From Termitomyces sp. T153 (Eukaryota; Basidiomycota; Agaricomycetes; Agaricales; Lyophyllaceae), in assembly GCA_018296165.2 (NCBI GenBank), contig JACKQL020000056.1:124001-188000 (forward strand): a stretch of 64,000 nt of DNA, given 5' to 3'. Both the position numbers and the translations under genes were made by a program. Positions 45,500 to 56,959 of the stretch are shown one piece after another (position 1 is the stretch's first letter; each line of letters begins with the position of its first letter). The notes beneath the pieces are model-generated. The model saw nothing but the letters and a program-made list of their open reading frames with translations, was not told the DNA's origin and did no database searches.

Positions 45500-47300
45500 C
45501 GCTATCCTCCCCACTAGATCCACCTCCAGCTGCACTACTACCATTGCCAGAACTTCAGGATGCCCTGGGAGCAGCTCTGCCACATCCATTGCCACCTCCC
45601 ACTATGCTCTGGGGTCCGCCGTTGCCCTCCACCAATGTCCCGCCAGCAGATGCCCCATCTGCATGACTCCCTGCCCCAACTCTGGTGGAAGATCCCCAGG
45701 CAGCCTCATCAACCCATTGTGGATAGACCCCAGCACTGCTGATGCTCCATCGAGAAGGATGTGATGCTCCCTGGCCCTCAAATATCAGCTCATAGTAAAT
45801 GGGAGATGAAGAGAGCACTTACAGAGCACTCCCTGCCACCCCGAGGCCACCTCGTTGGCAAGCCACTCTTCCCACCACCATGCCCTCTTTGCTGTCACTC
45901 GGGTCACCTCTGCACTGGACCCCTGCTGAGTCCCCCACATCTCCAACCCCTCTGATCATTGCCCTGCCACCTCTGCCCACACCTCCAATGGCCTCATGCA
46001 TGCTCACAGCTCTTGAAGCTGCAACAGTTGCTCTGTGGTGGTCCCCATGGCAATATCTTTATCCCTACATGCCAAGTCCCATTTCTTCCAAGCCTCATCC
46101 AGTTCCCTCCAAAGCCTGTCCCTCTCCTCCCCCACCCTACAAACTTCCTCCCTGCATGTGGCCAACAAGCTCTCCAACTCCTCCGCCCAATGCTGTAGGA
46201 AAGCCTTGGCAACTGACCATGACCCTCCTGCAGACTGCTCAACCAAGGCCCCAGAAGTTGGGGAATACACCATGGGACCTGGAGGGCCCACCATCGCTGG
46301 CTCCTCCCATGCCCGCTTGCTAGGCCCCGCCTCCAGCAAGGGGGACGCCCTCCATTTACCCTTGTCATGCATTGCGGGGGCCCCCTCTCTCTGCCCACAC
46401 TGTGGGGGCCCAACCTTCATTGGGGGCCACCCCACACCAACTCCCCTCTCTACCCCAGAACCCCTCCCTGAGACCCTATCCCTCCAACCCTCCTCCAACT
46501 GCACTGCAACCCACTTGCAATCCCACCCCTGCTCTGCCGCAATGCAAGTGGCATGCCAATTCAGAGTGACAGAGCACTTCTCATGCCACAAGCAACATGG
46601 GAGACACACTGACGTGTCCTGCCACACTCCTGGCATGGGCTCCTCAAACTCGCACTGTTCTACCTGCTGAGTACAGGATGCACACTAGAAACATGGGTTA
46701 GCTCAATAGGGAAGGGACATGCCAATGATGCACTGAGGCCACTGCCTGACACCACTCTAATATTGGGGGACCTCTTGCTTGCCCTGCAGCCTCTGCAAAG
46801 TACTCCGGCATCATGTCCACCTGTGCGACTCTCGACCCCATAGGGATGGGGCAGACCACTCCGAGAACAATACCAGACCTGGAATGAGAAGTGAGGACCA
46901 TTTCCCCCACTGACTGCACTGGAGCCTCCTCTGACAAAAGCCCCAAGGGGCCCGCCACTGCCACTGACAACTCTGATGGGACTTATTTGGGCACTCCAGC
47001 CATGATGAGCAAGAGATGGTACTTACAACTACAGTACATTGCCTGCACCTGCCTATGGTCTTGCCAACCCTCAGAGTCCTCCAAGGAAGAAGTTGAGGTA
47101 TGTGCCAATGGGGATGGGGATGCTGCTGGAGAATATGCGGAAGACAACATTGGGAAAGTTTGGGGACCCCAGAGTACATCTGATCCTTTTCAATGACTAG
47201 GAAAGAACTCCCTGAGGAGCAGCGGCCATGCTTCGACTTCATTCCCCACACCACCACCACTACTGCGGTCTGATCAATATTGCTCGACTTCAATTCCCAT
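45500..47300 (-). pseudogene. Antisense coiled-coil ORF of full-length element
   Basis: Minus-strand frame of 210 codons at 46636-46004 with GKWRASPLLEAGPSKR (about 46362-46315) and a long charged coiled coil including EEVCRVGEERDRLWRELDEA. It continues, across stops, into a C-terminal block with PPELGQGVMQMGHLLAGH (about 45720-45660). An upstream block (about 47293-47100) reads WGMKSKHGRCSSGS, matching WETKSKRGRRF in the young element. It shares order and direction with the antisense frames at 3426-4434 and 8545-9640. Function unknown. Confidence 0.55.
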
Positions 47301-47346
47301 GCCTCACCAATCCCAAAACTGTGCCCTGCGTCTCAAGGGTCTCAAT

Positions 47347-47362
47347 GCTGAAGGGGGGGTGA
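47347..47362 (+). promoter_or_regulatory. Polypurine tract of full-length gypsy element
   Basis: GCTGAAGGGGGGGTGA directly before the 3' LTR. It differs from the young element's tract by one base, and the preceding CAAGGGTCTC block is also shared. Confidence 0.85.
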
Positions 47363-48311
47363 TGTCATGACCCACTCCCTAGACCCTGACACTGCTCCCA
47401 GCCCCTCCAATGCTCCACCAAACTCCCCAACCCTTGCCCACCCTCCGTGCCCACTTCAGGCAACTCCGACACTTCTTCAGCAAACCCCAACGGCTCCTTG
47501 ATCAACTCCGACACCTTCTCTGCAGCAGTTGATACATCCCCTGAATTCCCCTGGACTCCTGAGGCTTCCCCTGACCCTGGAATGATTTTCTTTCCAACTG
47601 ATCCCATCAGAATGTCACTGTGGCCTGCTTCAAGATTGTACCTGACAAGCATCGACTCCGTGCAGTTCCGTCGAGTCCGCCGCCATATCCTCTGCCCTCC
47701 AGAGCCGCCCAGTAGTAGGTATATAAGCTGTAGAATAACCCCTAGTACTTTAGTCTTGATATTGCATTTACTGGTTTCCTATGTCTTGTCTTTCATCTTG
47801 TCACTGTCTCTATTTCTAGTTTCAAATCTATCTCTTTTCTCTGTCTTGTCTCGCCTTGTCTCTGTCTCATCTTGACTGTGTATATTTCCTTTGTCTGCCT
47901 AAGTTCCTTTCATCTCCAATGTCAGTACAAACTCCACACGCATGCTATGACCCGGACATTCTTACAACAACCCTGGACCTCACTCCCCACTCAGCCCAGG
48001 AACCCCTCACATCTTGGTGATCTCCCGTCAAACTCTGGCTCCACCCTCATCAGCTGCAAAGCCTCCGCTTACCCCGCATTCTATTTGCATGCCCATGAAC
48101 TTGTTCCGGTGCCCATCCAGGTTTGACAACTAGTATACTTGGTCTTAGATGCCCCCAAACCACTCCGGACTTGCTCGGACTGCCCCCTAGCTCCCCCTCG
48201 CAAGTCCCTCTGCGCCAATCCCAGACACTTGGTTATAAGCACAGGACATCGCATCTGCCTAGTAAGGACTTGCCAGTGTAGCTGAGCCCCTGTCGTCAGC
48301 GGAACCTGACA
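47363..48311 (+). repeat. 3' LTR of full-length gypsy element
   Basis: 949 bp, TGTCATGACCC...CCTGACA, with TATATAA at 47720-47726 and AGTCTTGATATT at 47752-47763. It is followed by target duplication GTTGT (48312-48316). Confidence 0.92.
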
Positions 48312-49283
48312 GTTGTAAGATTGAATGGTCTGCCTCAGCTCTATTTCAGCCATTTTTAGATATGGTCATCTATCAAGATGATGCTGGTAAGCTTGCTCAT
48401 GCTTTATATAAAAAGGCAAAGAACCATCAAGAAAGAATTCCTTAGCATAGCACCCATCCTCTTGATGTCAAAAGAGGGACTTTTGTTGTTGGAGAAATGT
48501 CATGGATAGCTACTCTGTTGTCAAAAAGGTTGATGTACATAGAAGCAGTCAATGTCTTAACTGGATTATACTGTAAGCATGGCTACCTGGAAAGCCTGGT
48601 CAGGACTCATGCAGAGCTCAACAAGAGATGGACTAAATGGTTTGATGTCAGAGAACCAGCACTGGATGCATCCTTGTAATAAAATCTGAATTTGATCAGG
48701 TATGGAAATTCTTTAATGTGCATGAACTAGGGAAAACAGTTTGGAACTTCTGGGTGGCATGGTTAGAGGCCACTGAAATCACTGATCTCCAACCAGGTAA
48801 TAACTGGTTGACCACAAACACACATTATAGTGGTGTTTTCACTCAACTGATGGCTCCAGTACTATTGCTGGAGATGGGGAAGAAGTACTAGCTGAAGCTC
48901 ACTCTACTGGAAAGCTTTGATGGGTGGAAATCCCCCATGTCCAAGGGAGCAGTGAACCTGATCTCTTGCCTGACATTAGAGAACTACCAGAAGTCTGGAA
49001 TGCCAGGTGGCTTGTATCATGCAAACACATAAGAAACATGTTTGATCTCACCAAGATGTGGAAAAAAGCCATTTTTGAACATATTGAGCAATCTCACCCT
49101 ACTCTGTCAGATTTTGACAAGGAGCCTGAAACCCCTCAGGTAAGTGAGCCATATCACAATCCAACTAGTCACCACAACTGGTTTGACTGGTCTGACTTGG
49201 ACCATGAACTCTCTCCAGAAATCACTGACATGTGGACTGCTGTATACTTGGATACAACAGACATATATAACCTATACACATAG
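48312..49283 (+). pseudogene. Penelope-like reverse transcriptase, 3' part
   Basis: Resumes in the same frame as the segment ending at 37396: across the insertion the text reads FDGC-KIEWSASALFQPFLD once one GTTGT copy is removed. It continues with AKNHQERIP, HPLDVKRGTFVVGEMS and an Arg/Lys-containing helix to about 48679. A C-terminal part (48924-49283) contains LLPDIRELPEVWNARWLVSC and MFDLTKMWKK. The HPxxVKRGxFxGEMSxLATL type motif follows the thumb region in Penelope-like enzymes. Several stops interrupt it. Confidence 0.55.
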
Positions 49284-50494
49284 TATTCTATGTGGGCAGT
49301 CATATACTATGATCTTATGACAAAATACATTTGATTGTGGGGTTCCAGGTTCCTGCCTGGCTAGGAAGTAGGATTGCAGACCTGCCAACCCCCATGCATT
49401 ATCAAAACAAACTCCCTACCACTAACTGGAGGTGCATGGGTGTGTCAACAGAGCTGCTACACCAAGGACTAAGAGCCTGACACAGCTGGAGGAGTGTCTA
49501 ATGTACTAAACCACTGTGGGGTCACCATATAGCAAAGGTTATGGCTAAGTCCTAACTGTACTTAAGCAACACCCTACTACCAGCTTTTCAATGCAGAAAT
49601 GCAAAGAGAAGCACAATACACTGGGTATGTAAGAGTAATAGGTACTCTCTGTTTGTTCATACTACCCTAATAAAATAATGGTGGGTTCTCAACAAAGATA
49701 TAATCACAGTTCAATATAGCCTACCTGCCTTTTGAACTAAGAAAGTTCCTGATAGCAGGTTTACTGTGATAATGAATCCAAATAATACACTAGTTCATAC
49801 TATATCCCATGCAGCAAGTAACTACATTTAGTGCTGGAATGCAGACATACTAACCACATGTTACATATTTAAATAAATAAACTGAAGTAAGTATTCTAAA
49901 TATAAGTGACTATTGAAAAACTATGTACAGTTTCAAACTTAGACCATTCTATAAAGCCTGATATCCCTAGTTAGTATATGTGCCTTAGTGCCCATGAACA
50001 CTAGCTAGCAATCTGGTCTTCAAAAGGAGGCACAATGATATTTTTCATTGCCATTATAGAATAAGGTGTGCCATTACTATTGTTTCACAAACAGCCTTGT
50101 TCCCCTGCCATTGGATGGCAAAAACAATGGTTTAAGCAAGAACAAGTAAGTAATTGTGTGGGCAGAACAACAACTTATTGTTCTGCACTATAAGAGAAAA
50201 ATACAATAACATTATAGTCATGCACCACACTAAAGAAACTGGAAGCCACATGGGCTATTGTCCAGAAAAGAAACAATAGAAGCAGATAAACCAAGGAGAT
50301 TCAAAGGATCTAATGAGCCTATAAAGGCAAAACTTGGATTGGCTAGAACACCAAGTATCTGTTTCTCCCACTTTGCTCATTGTGAATATACAGTCAAGCT
50401 TCACTCCTCCCCCCACTAAAAAAAGTTTGATGATAGCTGCTGAATAAGGTTGATAGCTTCCAAAGAATCTGATGCTTTGATGAAATCTTGATGG
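49284..50494. other. AT-rich intergenic, tRNA-like scraps only
   Basis: No coding potential seen. Around 49337-49525 short tRNA-like pieces occur: CCAGGTTCCTGCCTGG can form a perfect 5-bp T-arm-like stem, and minus-strand TGGTTTAGTACATTAGAC resembles box A. Too degraded to call a unit. Confidence 0.4.
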
Positions 50495-50895
50495 TGTAAG
50501 GGTGACCTCTGGAGGCTGTGGCTCAGTCACACAACTGGCAGAGGGAGATCCAAAGTCTATTCAGCATCTACAAGTTCCAGAGTTCTAGCTACTCACCTGG
50601 CAGAGGAAGATCCAAAGAGAACAAGTCTAAGGATCCCTAATGCCAGGGTTTGAAAAATTTACTCTAAAGCTTCTGGAAAACCACCCAACTACAATCAAAT
50701 CCAGAGTCCAATCAAAAAGTGGAAATCCATTGTAAATGACCTCAACCTCCAGATTAATATGACCACATATGAATATGACCAAATAATAGCCCTTGTCAAA
50801 AGTACTTGTGGCCCAAAGATGGGAGGCTTACAATGAGTGGTTGTCTCAGAATAAAGGAAACAATCCAGGGGTCTGGTCACAGTGGTCCCCTGACA
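50495..50895 (-). repeat. Solo LTR-2 with target duplication
   Basis: 401 bp, TGTAAGGGTG...CTGACA on the plus strand (TGTCAGGGGAC...CCCTTACA in LTR sense). It is flanked by perfect 5-bp repeats GATGG (50490-50494 and 50896-50900). A single LTR with intact duplication shows that the full element was lost by recombination between its two LTRs. Confidence 0.85.
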
Positions 50896-51400
50896 GATGG
50901 CTGCCAAAGAAGATTCATGCCTTCCAAAGAATCTGATTCCTTCTAAAGGATTCTGATGCCTTCCCATGCATCTAAGAAAACCATTACCAATATGATTTGT
51001 TCTCCATGGATTTTGTTCAACTGGCATAATGCTGTGATTCTGTTCTGTGATTAGTATTTCTTGAGTCAAAATAGATCTTCATATTGCTTTCCCCATATTG
51101 CGATGTTGAGAGAATCTGTGGGTCAAATGTATTCAATTAAGTAGCTTCTAGCCAATGATAGTACTGGCTTTGGCCATGCCCCATCTTTCTAGCAGCTTTC
51201 TGTTGATAGTGGGCTGATACACTCTTAAGAGCAGATTTCATCACAAGTGGTGGCAGCTGGTCATGAGAAATTACATTATTTAGTGATGGACCTCATTGTA
51301 AGGCCTTCACAGCACCTATATCATTGCTACATTACTATTGTGTAGCAGACTCTGCCAGTGATGGAGGATACCACACAAAATGTGCTCCACTGTACTGTAT
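50896..51400. other. Non-coding, low-copy repeat scraps
   Basis: No gene seen. A piece near 51370-51410 (ACAAAATGTGCTCCACTGTA, then TATGACACATG) is similar to one near 20063-20100, suggesting an unclassified interspersed repeat. Confidence 0.35.
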
Positions 51401-51405
51401 GACAC

Positions 51406-52500
51406 ATGACATATGTATGTCTCTATGTGGGGATTGTAGTCCAAGAGGATGAGGCAAAAACATCCTTCAGTACATTCAACAAGTATTGTATGGGTGCGCA
51501 GAAGGATGCAATTGCTCATGCTGTGCAGGCCCTTCAAGCTCACCAAGCTAGCAGAGTCAAATTAGTGCATGCAGATGAGTGTGGCCTCTAAGATGGACTT
51601 TTGACCTTCTGGGGATGCATATGTAAGGGGACAAGTGTTCTGTGGATAAACCCAATGGAAGGCAGGCAGTCACAAGTAACAAGCAAGAGTCAAAGGGGCA
51701 CAAAGCAGCTAAGAGCTGGGCAAGGGGCAAGTGCAATGAGCCAAACATGAGTAATGACACTGGAGCTCTTACAGTCCATTCAATGGATAGGCCAGGAGAA
51801 CACTGCTATTGTTCAGTTAGAGGATATCCTATCCTGCTGACTGGCTAACATACTACATCTGTGGCTGCACTGTGACTAATGCTATATGTGGTAAGCAGCC
51901 TGGGTATACTAAGCAGTAATTACTAACAATACATCTAAAGAAGAAATAGAGTCCAATGACTACAAAGGGCTGATTAATACTGACTGGAGGGTGCAGGGGC
52001 TCAGCAGCCAGTCAATTGGATATGCTACAGATGATGCTATACCTATGACTAAGGCCAGATGGAGTCAGAGTTACCCATTGGAGTTACCCAAAGGGGTCAT
52101 CTCCTTATAGCATATGTGCCCAATATTCCAGAGCTCTATCAACACATTGTAGAGCAGCATCATGACTCTTGTGTGACCAGGCCTGCTAGATGTTGCAGCT
52201 AGTATCCCAGAACTATTGGTGGCTCCAAATGTCTTAGTACCTAGGCACCTACACCAACACATGTGACCTCTGCCTCCACATTAAGCCTCATTAGCAGCCA
52301 CAAATGGGTCAGCCCCACCCCCTTCCCATCCCAACTGCATGCGAAAGTGTTGCATCTGTGGATTTGATTGTTGAACTCACCAATGCTTATAAGTACAATG
52401 CAATCATGCTAGTGGTGGATCTCTATGGTAAGTGGGGTTCACTTCATCCCTACTCACATCTCTGACTGAGGGCCTCAATTCATAGTGGAGTTCACTTGAA
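51406..52500 (+). pseudogene. Integrase relic of a third gypsy lineage
   Basis: Scattered frames resemble integrase: DGLLTFWGCICKG (about 51592-51630), an HHCC region with EQHHDS (about 52150-52165) and YWWLQMS...YTNTCDLCL (about 52210-52280), then the start of the catalytic core SVDLIVELTNAYKYNAIMLVVD (shown here in part: VDLIVELTNAY) near 52357-52430. Stops and frame changes are frequent. No reverse transcriptase is attached, and the LTRs were not found. Confidence 0.5.
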
Positions 52501-53287
52501 AACTGTACTGCCTTGTAACAATATCATTACAGTTTTTACATGGCCTGTAAGTCAAAAATGGTACCACAAGTATGCAAGTAAGGCAATGCCTTACATAATA
52601 CAATAAGTATAAATAAATAAGCAGCATAATGTGACACTGCAAATGAGAGATAAACATTCTATATCAGTCTGTTTGGTATATAGTGTGATAAGAAGTCTGT
52701 AGGAGGTGACATTAAATATTTCCCTTTGAGACTGTCAACAGCCTCACAGAAGGTGGTGGATTGTAGTAGAAGGTGGGATCAATCATCCCACCTATGAGGG
52801 AGGTAGCACCAAGGAAGTACAAAGTACTCCTCTATGTTAGTATTCTGAAATGCAAGACTGGGTTGGTCCTGTAAGTATCATCAGCAAAATGGTTGTTTTA
52901 ATACTTTTTCAAGTATGATGTGGGACCCATTGTATGAACAAAGCAACATGACAGAGTATTTCTTAGCTGTATTAGGTCATTATCACAATTTTATGTACTT
53001 ACTGGGTTTTAGTATCATAGTAGCCTGCATATATTTCAATCAAGCATGTTAGTCTGAACATCAGCAAAACCAAGTCTGTTAGCCTGGATATAAGCAAAAC
53101 CAAGTTTGATTTGCTCAAGAAATCATATATTATTGTGATAATCAAAGATTAGTTTGATATCAGGATAAGTTGATCTTATTTGGGAATGTTATGATGAGAA
53201 CTTCAATATTTTCACTCAAAACATAGTTTTCAGGATAAGTTTGATGTAACACTTCCAGAGGATCAAACCAATGACCTCAGGAAAACT
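52501..53287. other. AT-rich intergenic, nothing recognised
   Basis: No gene seen. A 30-bp direct repeat with the core AGCAAAACCAAGT occurs twice at about 53062-53110. Confidence 0.4.
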
Positions 53288-53340
53288 GGAACTAGCAGGG
53301 CTTGAACCTGCATTGCATGTTACCATTGGATCATGGTCCC
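53288..53340 (-). repeat. tRNA-like element lacking an anticodon arm
   Basis: A 53-nt minus-strand unit. Acceptor-like ends GGGACCA and TAGTTCC pair at six of seven positions (one G-U). A box-A-like ATCCAATGGTAACATG follows the 5' strand, and a perfect 5-bp T-arm (GCAGG-TTCAAGC-CCTGC) precedes the 3' strand. Only four bases (CAAT) stand where the anticodon arm should be, so it cannot be a normal tRNA. Most likely a SINE head or deleted tRNA copy. Confidence 0.5.
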
Positions 53341-54835
53341 ATGTTACTACTTGCCTTTTGATGTCAACTAGTACCATTCTAGCTCTAGTCAATAGGGGCT
53401 TAGGTCTCACTCCAGGCTTTGACTAAGGCATATTGACATGCCCTTACATTTGAACTATAATCCTTGAAGCAGAATTATTGGTTTCAAACTCTCTGAAGCA
53501 ACAATTATCCTATAATGCATAGCAAATATATGTTGCAAGAAGTGTTACATGATATAGGATTGCTTAATCAAGACATCTCATTGTTATTCCTTGCTGAATA
53601 CAGTAATTCAAGTGGATCTCAGTATTGGCTTGATTAGTATTGCCAAAAAATGCCCTGATCAGAATGTTGACACTAATCTATGATCTTTTCAGTCCAATCA
53701 TATCAAAAGTTGATGGGGGGAGGGTCAATTGGTTCTACTCAATCCCATCAATAAACCTTATTTTGAAGGATCTTGACATGTGTCCTGTTTTCTGTCAAAT
53801 ACAAAGTGTAAACAACCACTAGGAATAATAACAACAAATATACCAACATAAGCAACATTGCATGCTGGGTTAATGTCAAGGCTAGGTTTTGAGTTTGGTT
53901 AGTGTTAGCCCAGAGGTTTGGATTACAATGCTTAGGATTCCATGCTTCAGCTCATTCAAGGGCTACAAAGGTAGCCTGTCTGATGAATTTCAGTTTGTCT
54001 TTTCATGGGAATGACAGGAAGATAAACAAGCTATTCTCACTGACAGAAAGTGTCAAAATGTTGGTTGATGTGATTATTGATGGGATTAAGTTGGGCCAAT
54101 CAACTATTGACTCAAAGTTGATCCACTCCAGCAATCTTGGAGACAGATTTCCATATAGTTCTCTTGCAAGTCTGATATATTCATTGTGCTATAATTTGAA
54201 TGAAAAAGGTAAGCATATCAGGGCCTTGAGTGATATATACAGAGTATAGGTGAGCTCTAAGACCTTGACTATCTAATGAAATAAACATTTATTGACATTC
54301 TATGGTTATCAATGACATAGTGCATCAACTTGTTGAAGTGTCACAGTGACAGCAGTGACAACATGCAAGGTCAATCCACCACATTGACAGTAAACTGTGC
54401 TGCCACTGTTGTGACATCTATGCCTACTATACCAGTCAAATCTATAGGTCACAACTCCAAGATCTCTGTAATGGTGCACTAACACTTGATCAAATTGATC
54501 ACATAGGTTAAGAGAGATTCTGAGAAGTTACAATCAGAAACTCAAAAATTTTAATGTTAACCTTCCACAATAGGTACAGTGGTGACCATGGAAGGTCAGG
54601 TGTTTGGGCCTAAGTTCAAACCAGAGTTCTATGGAGCATTGTGAGTTCTCCACATAAAACATTGGACCTTGCCACATCACACATTAGCATGGAGAGAGAT
54701 AGTGGGGTGATGCCAGGAGGGCTGCCAGCAGCTACTCCCATTCAACCACTCCTGGGGGGTCTGACAAGCATCACTACTGAGGGCACTTGAATGCTCTCTA
54801 ATTAGCTGTACCTGACAGTAGATCCAAAGGGTGTA
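53341..54835. other. Mostly non-coding; one orphan ORF
   Basis: The only notable frame is 115 codons at 53902-54249 (plus strand), with an ordinary composition but no motif that I recognise. It may be an exon of a lost gene. A tRNA-like piece (TAAGTTCAAACCAGAG) lies near 54612. Confidence 0.3.
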
Positions 54836-56850
54836 GTGTTGGTGGCTAATAAAGAGCAAACTCCCTTGTTTGTGCCTACAGTGCTGGGAGTGGAAAGTCT
54901 GAAATACTTTCCAGATGCTGCAGAAGGTCAACATGACTCTTTAATGATGATGACACCATTGAAGAGTGATGGGGATACTCCTGACAGGGCCTGCAGCCCT
55001 GTACAATTGCAAGCTGGGGCCACACTGGGCTTGTGCACAACAGGACCATCAGCATTCATCAAACCAATCCCAGAGAATGTTGGAAACACCTTGGATACAG
55101 ATGTTGAAGCGAACCCAGACATCATTCTCTGAAGGAGGGTGTTGGTATTCTGGTAGAATCAGGTTGAGGTCCTTAAGGCTTCAACTCAGCAACACTTAGT
55201 TGTGAAATTAGCTAACACATGGCAATCCAGTGGTCACTGGGTAAAAGAATCATTCCAACCAACCCAGTAAAGTTCATGGAACTCTACATGATCTTTCTAG
55301 CTCAGGAGGGAACAGATCACTTTTAGCAGAAGAAATTACAAGTGTTGAACCTACTGCAGGCACAGCAACAGCCTGGTAAAATGCCACATTGTAGACTACA
55401 CAGTCCAAAAGGTGGTAGTGGAGGACTTGGAAGAGGACCATCTATTCCAGGTTGAGGGCCATTACCACTCCTAGGAGGGGGCCCTCCAATTCTTGATAGA
55501 CTGGATAATGGTCCACTGTGTAATGTAGACAATGTGGGTTGTAAAGCTGTGAAAAGGAGGACTACAGTCCTCCTTGAGAGACAGCCACAGCAGTGTTCAA
55601 TGACACCACAACATTGTGGACAATTTGCATTCCAGGAGTGGAGGAAGCCCATGAGTATCACTGTCAGACAATGCACAATTGTCTAAGGGTAGTGATGGAA
55701 CAATTGCTTGCAGTCTGCCTGACAATCCCAGATTTGCAATGCAGTCTCCAAAGCTTGGGACTGCCTTGGCAAAGCACACATAGTTGGTGGGACATCATGC
55801 CCACTTGCAACTGCCTAGACTGGTGAGGAGGCCTGCTACATGTGCGGCCTCAGGGCCTATGCCTTCACAAGTCAGTATGGGCCCAGGCCCTTCTAGACTT
55901 GCAGGAGCAGTGCAGTTGGCAAGAAAGCATCTTACCACATGAAAAAACATATTGGCCATAGCTTTGGGCAATCAGACAAGGATGCCAGTCAATCTGCAAG
56001 CTGTTACTAGTGCAGAAAGGTCAGTCATTTTGCCCATAAATGCAGGGAGCCAGCCAAGACAGCTCCTCAAGTGTTCATGTGAGCAGCACATACTGCTGCT
56101 CCATTGAATATGGGAGACACTGACAATGAACAGGATGAAGATCCTACTGACATCAACAACAGCCAGGCAGCTGAGTCTGAAGGGACTCAGGAGAATGATG
56201 AGTATGTTGAATTGGAAACATACATAAATGACTACTATACCTGGAATAGTGACAGCAAGGAATTATTTGCCCTCACAATGCTTCTGCACTGTGGAGAAGC
56301 AGTGTGACAAGTGGCTCTAACTCCCTGGTGGATCAAAGCAGCCTACCATAGAAGAGGCAGTAGATGAGGACAATGTTTGAGCAACAAATAGTCTGCTCAG
56401 CAACCACCCATCTTTACTAGTCTTAGAAAAAGAGTATCAAAGGAGTACTCTTCAGGAAGGGGGGAGAGTACATTGGAAGGATTGTATTGATTCTTTGCCA
56501 GTGAGGGAACAAAGGATTTGGGATAGACCAATTCCAAAGCTGACTCTCAAATGGGCATATGATCCACAAATGCCACAGGAGTGGAATCAGGTCATAGCAG
56601 ACTTGACATGGCAAGAAGGGGTAAGAAGGTCAACCCCTGCCATAGAAGCATATAGAATGGCTATGGAGGATGAGATATCCAAGCCTAGTGAGGTTAAATA
56701 CTTGTGGACTGAAGCAAAAGGCAGGATAGAATATTGTTCTGCCCAGCTAAATATTCCAGACAAATTAGAGATTTTTTTGATGGCTTTGCATGATAAGTAT
56801 GGAAAGACAAAACCATTGTTGAAGCTGGCCAAGAGTTAACATTGTCTTTG
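54836..56850 (+). pseudogene. gag region of the second gypsy element
   Basis: Interrupted plus-strand frames. The zinc knuckle at 56002-56043 reads C-Y-stop-C-x4-H-x4-C, that is a complete CCHC motif with TAG at one position. Downstream come an acidic segment with YVELETYINDYY (about 56203-56240) and KELFALTMLLH, typical of the gag-pol linker of basidiomycete gypsy elements. A 114-codon frame (56495-56839) with WTEAKGRIEYCSAQLNIPD follows. No clear protease DSG was located. Confidence 0.55.
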
Positions 56851-56959
56851 GCTTGAAGCAGATAAAGGAAAGGCACAGCCTTTCAAGCTGATAGAAGGCA
56901 ATATTTCTTGCCTTCAGCATCAGTAGTACAACAAGTTTCAGGACATTGTCAATAGTACA

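Larger units (their letters stand above)
37397..48311 (+). mobile_element. Full-length chromodomain Ty3/gypsy element (family 1)
   Basis: A complete 10.9-kb insertion: two 949-bp LTRs (TGTCATGACC...CCTGACA), target duplication GTTGT (37392-37396 and 48312-48316), a self-primer type primer-binding site (38346-38358) and a polypurine tract (47347-47362). Internal order is gag, two retropepsin-like motifs, reverse transcriptase, RNase H, integrase and chromodomain, then a 2.1-kb post-pol region with an antisense coiled-coil ORF. All large frames carry nonsense codons, many of them TGA at expected CGA arginine codons. Chromodomain elements of this type (chromoviruses, including the Tf1/sushi group) target heterochromatin. 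Insertion into an older transposon agrees with that. Confidence 0.9.

Noticed and set aside
53902..54249. A confident gene call for the 115-codon ORF
   Set aside because: No motif, no splice context and no neighbour supports it; kept only as a note.
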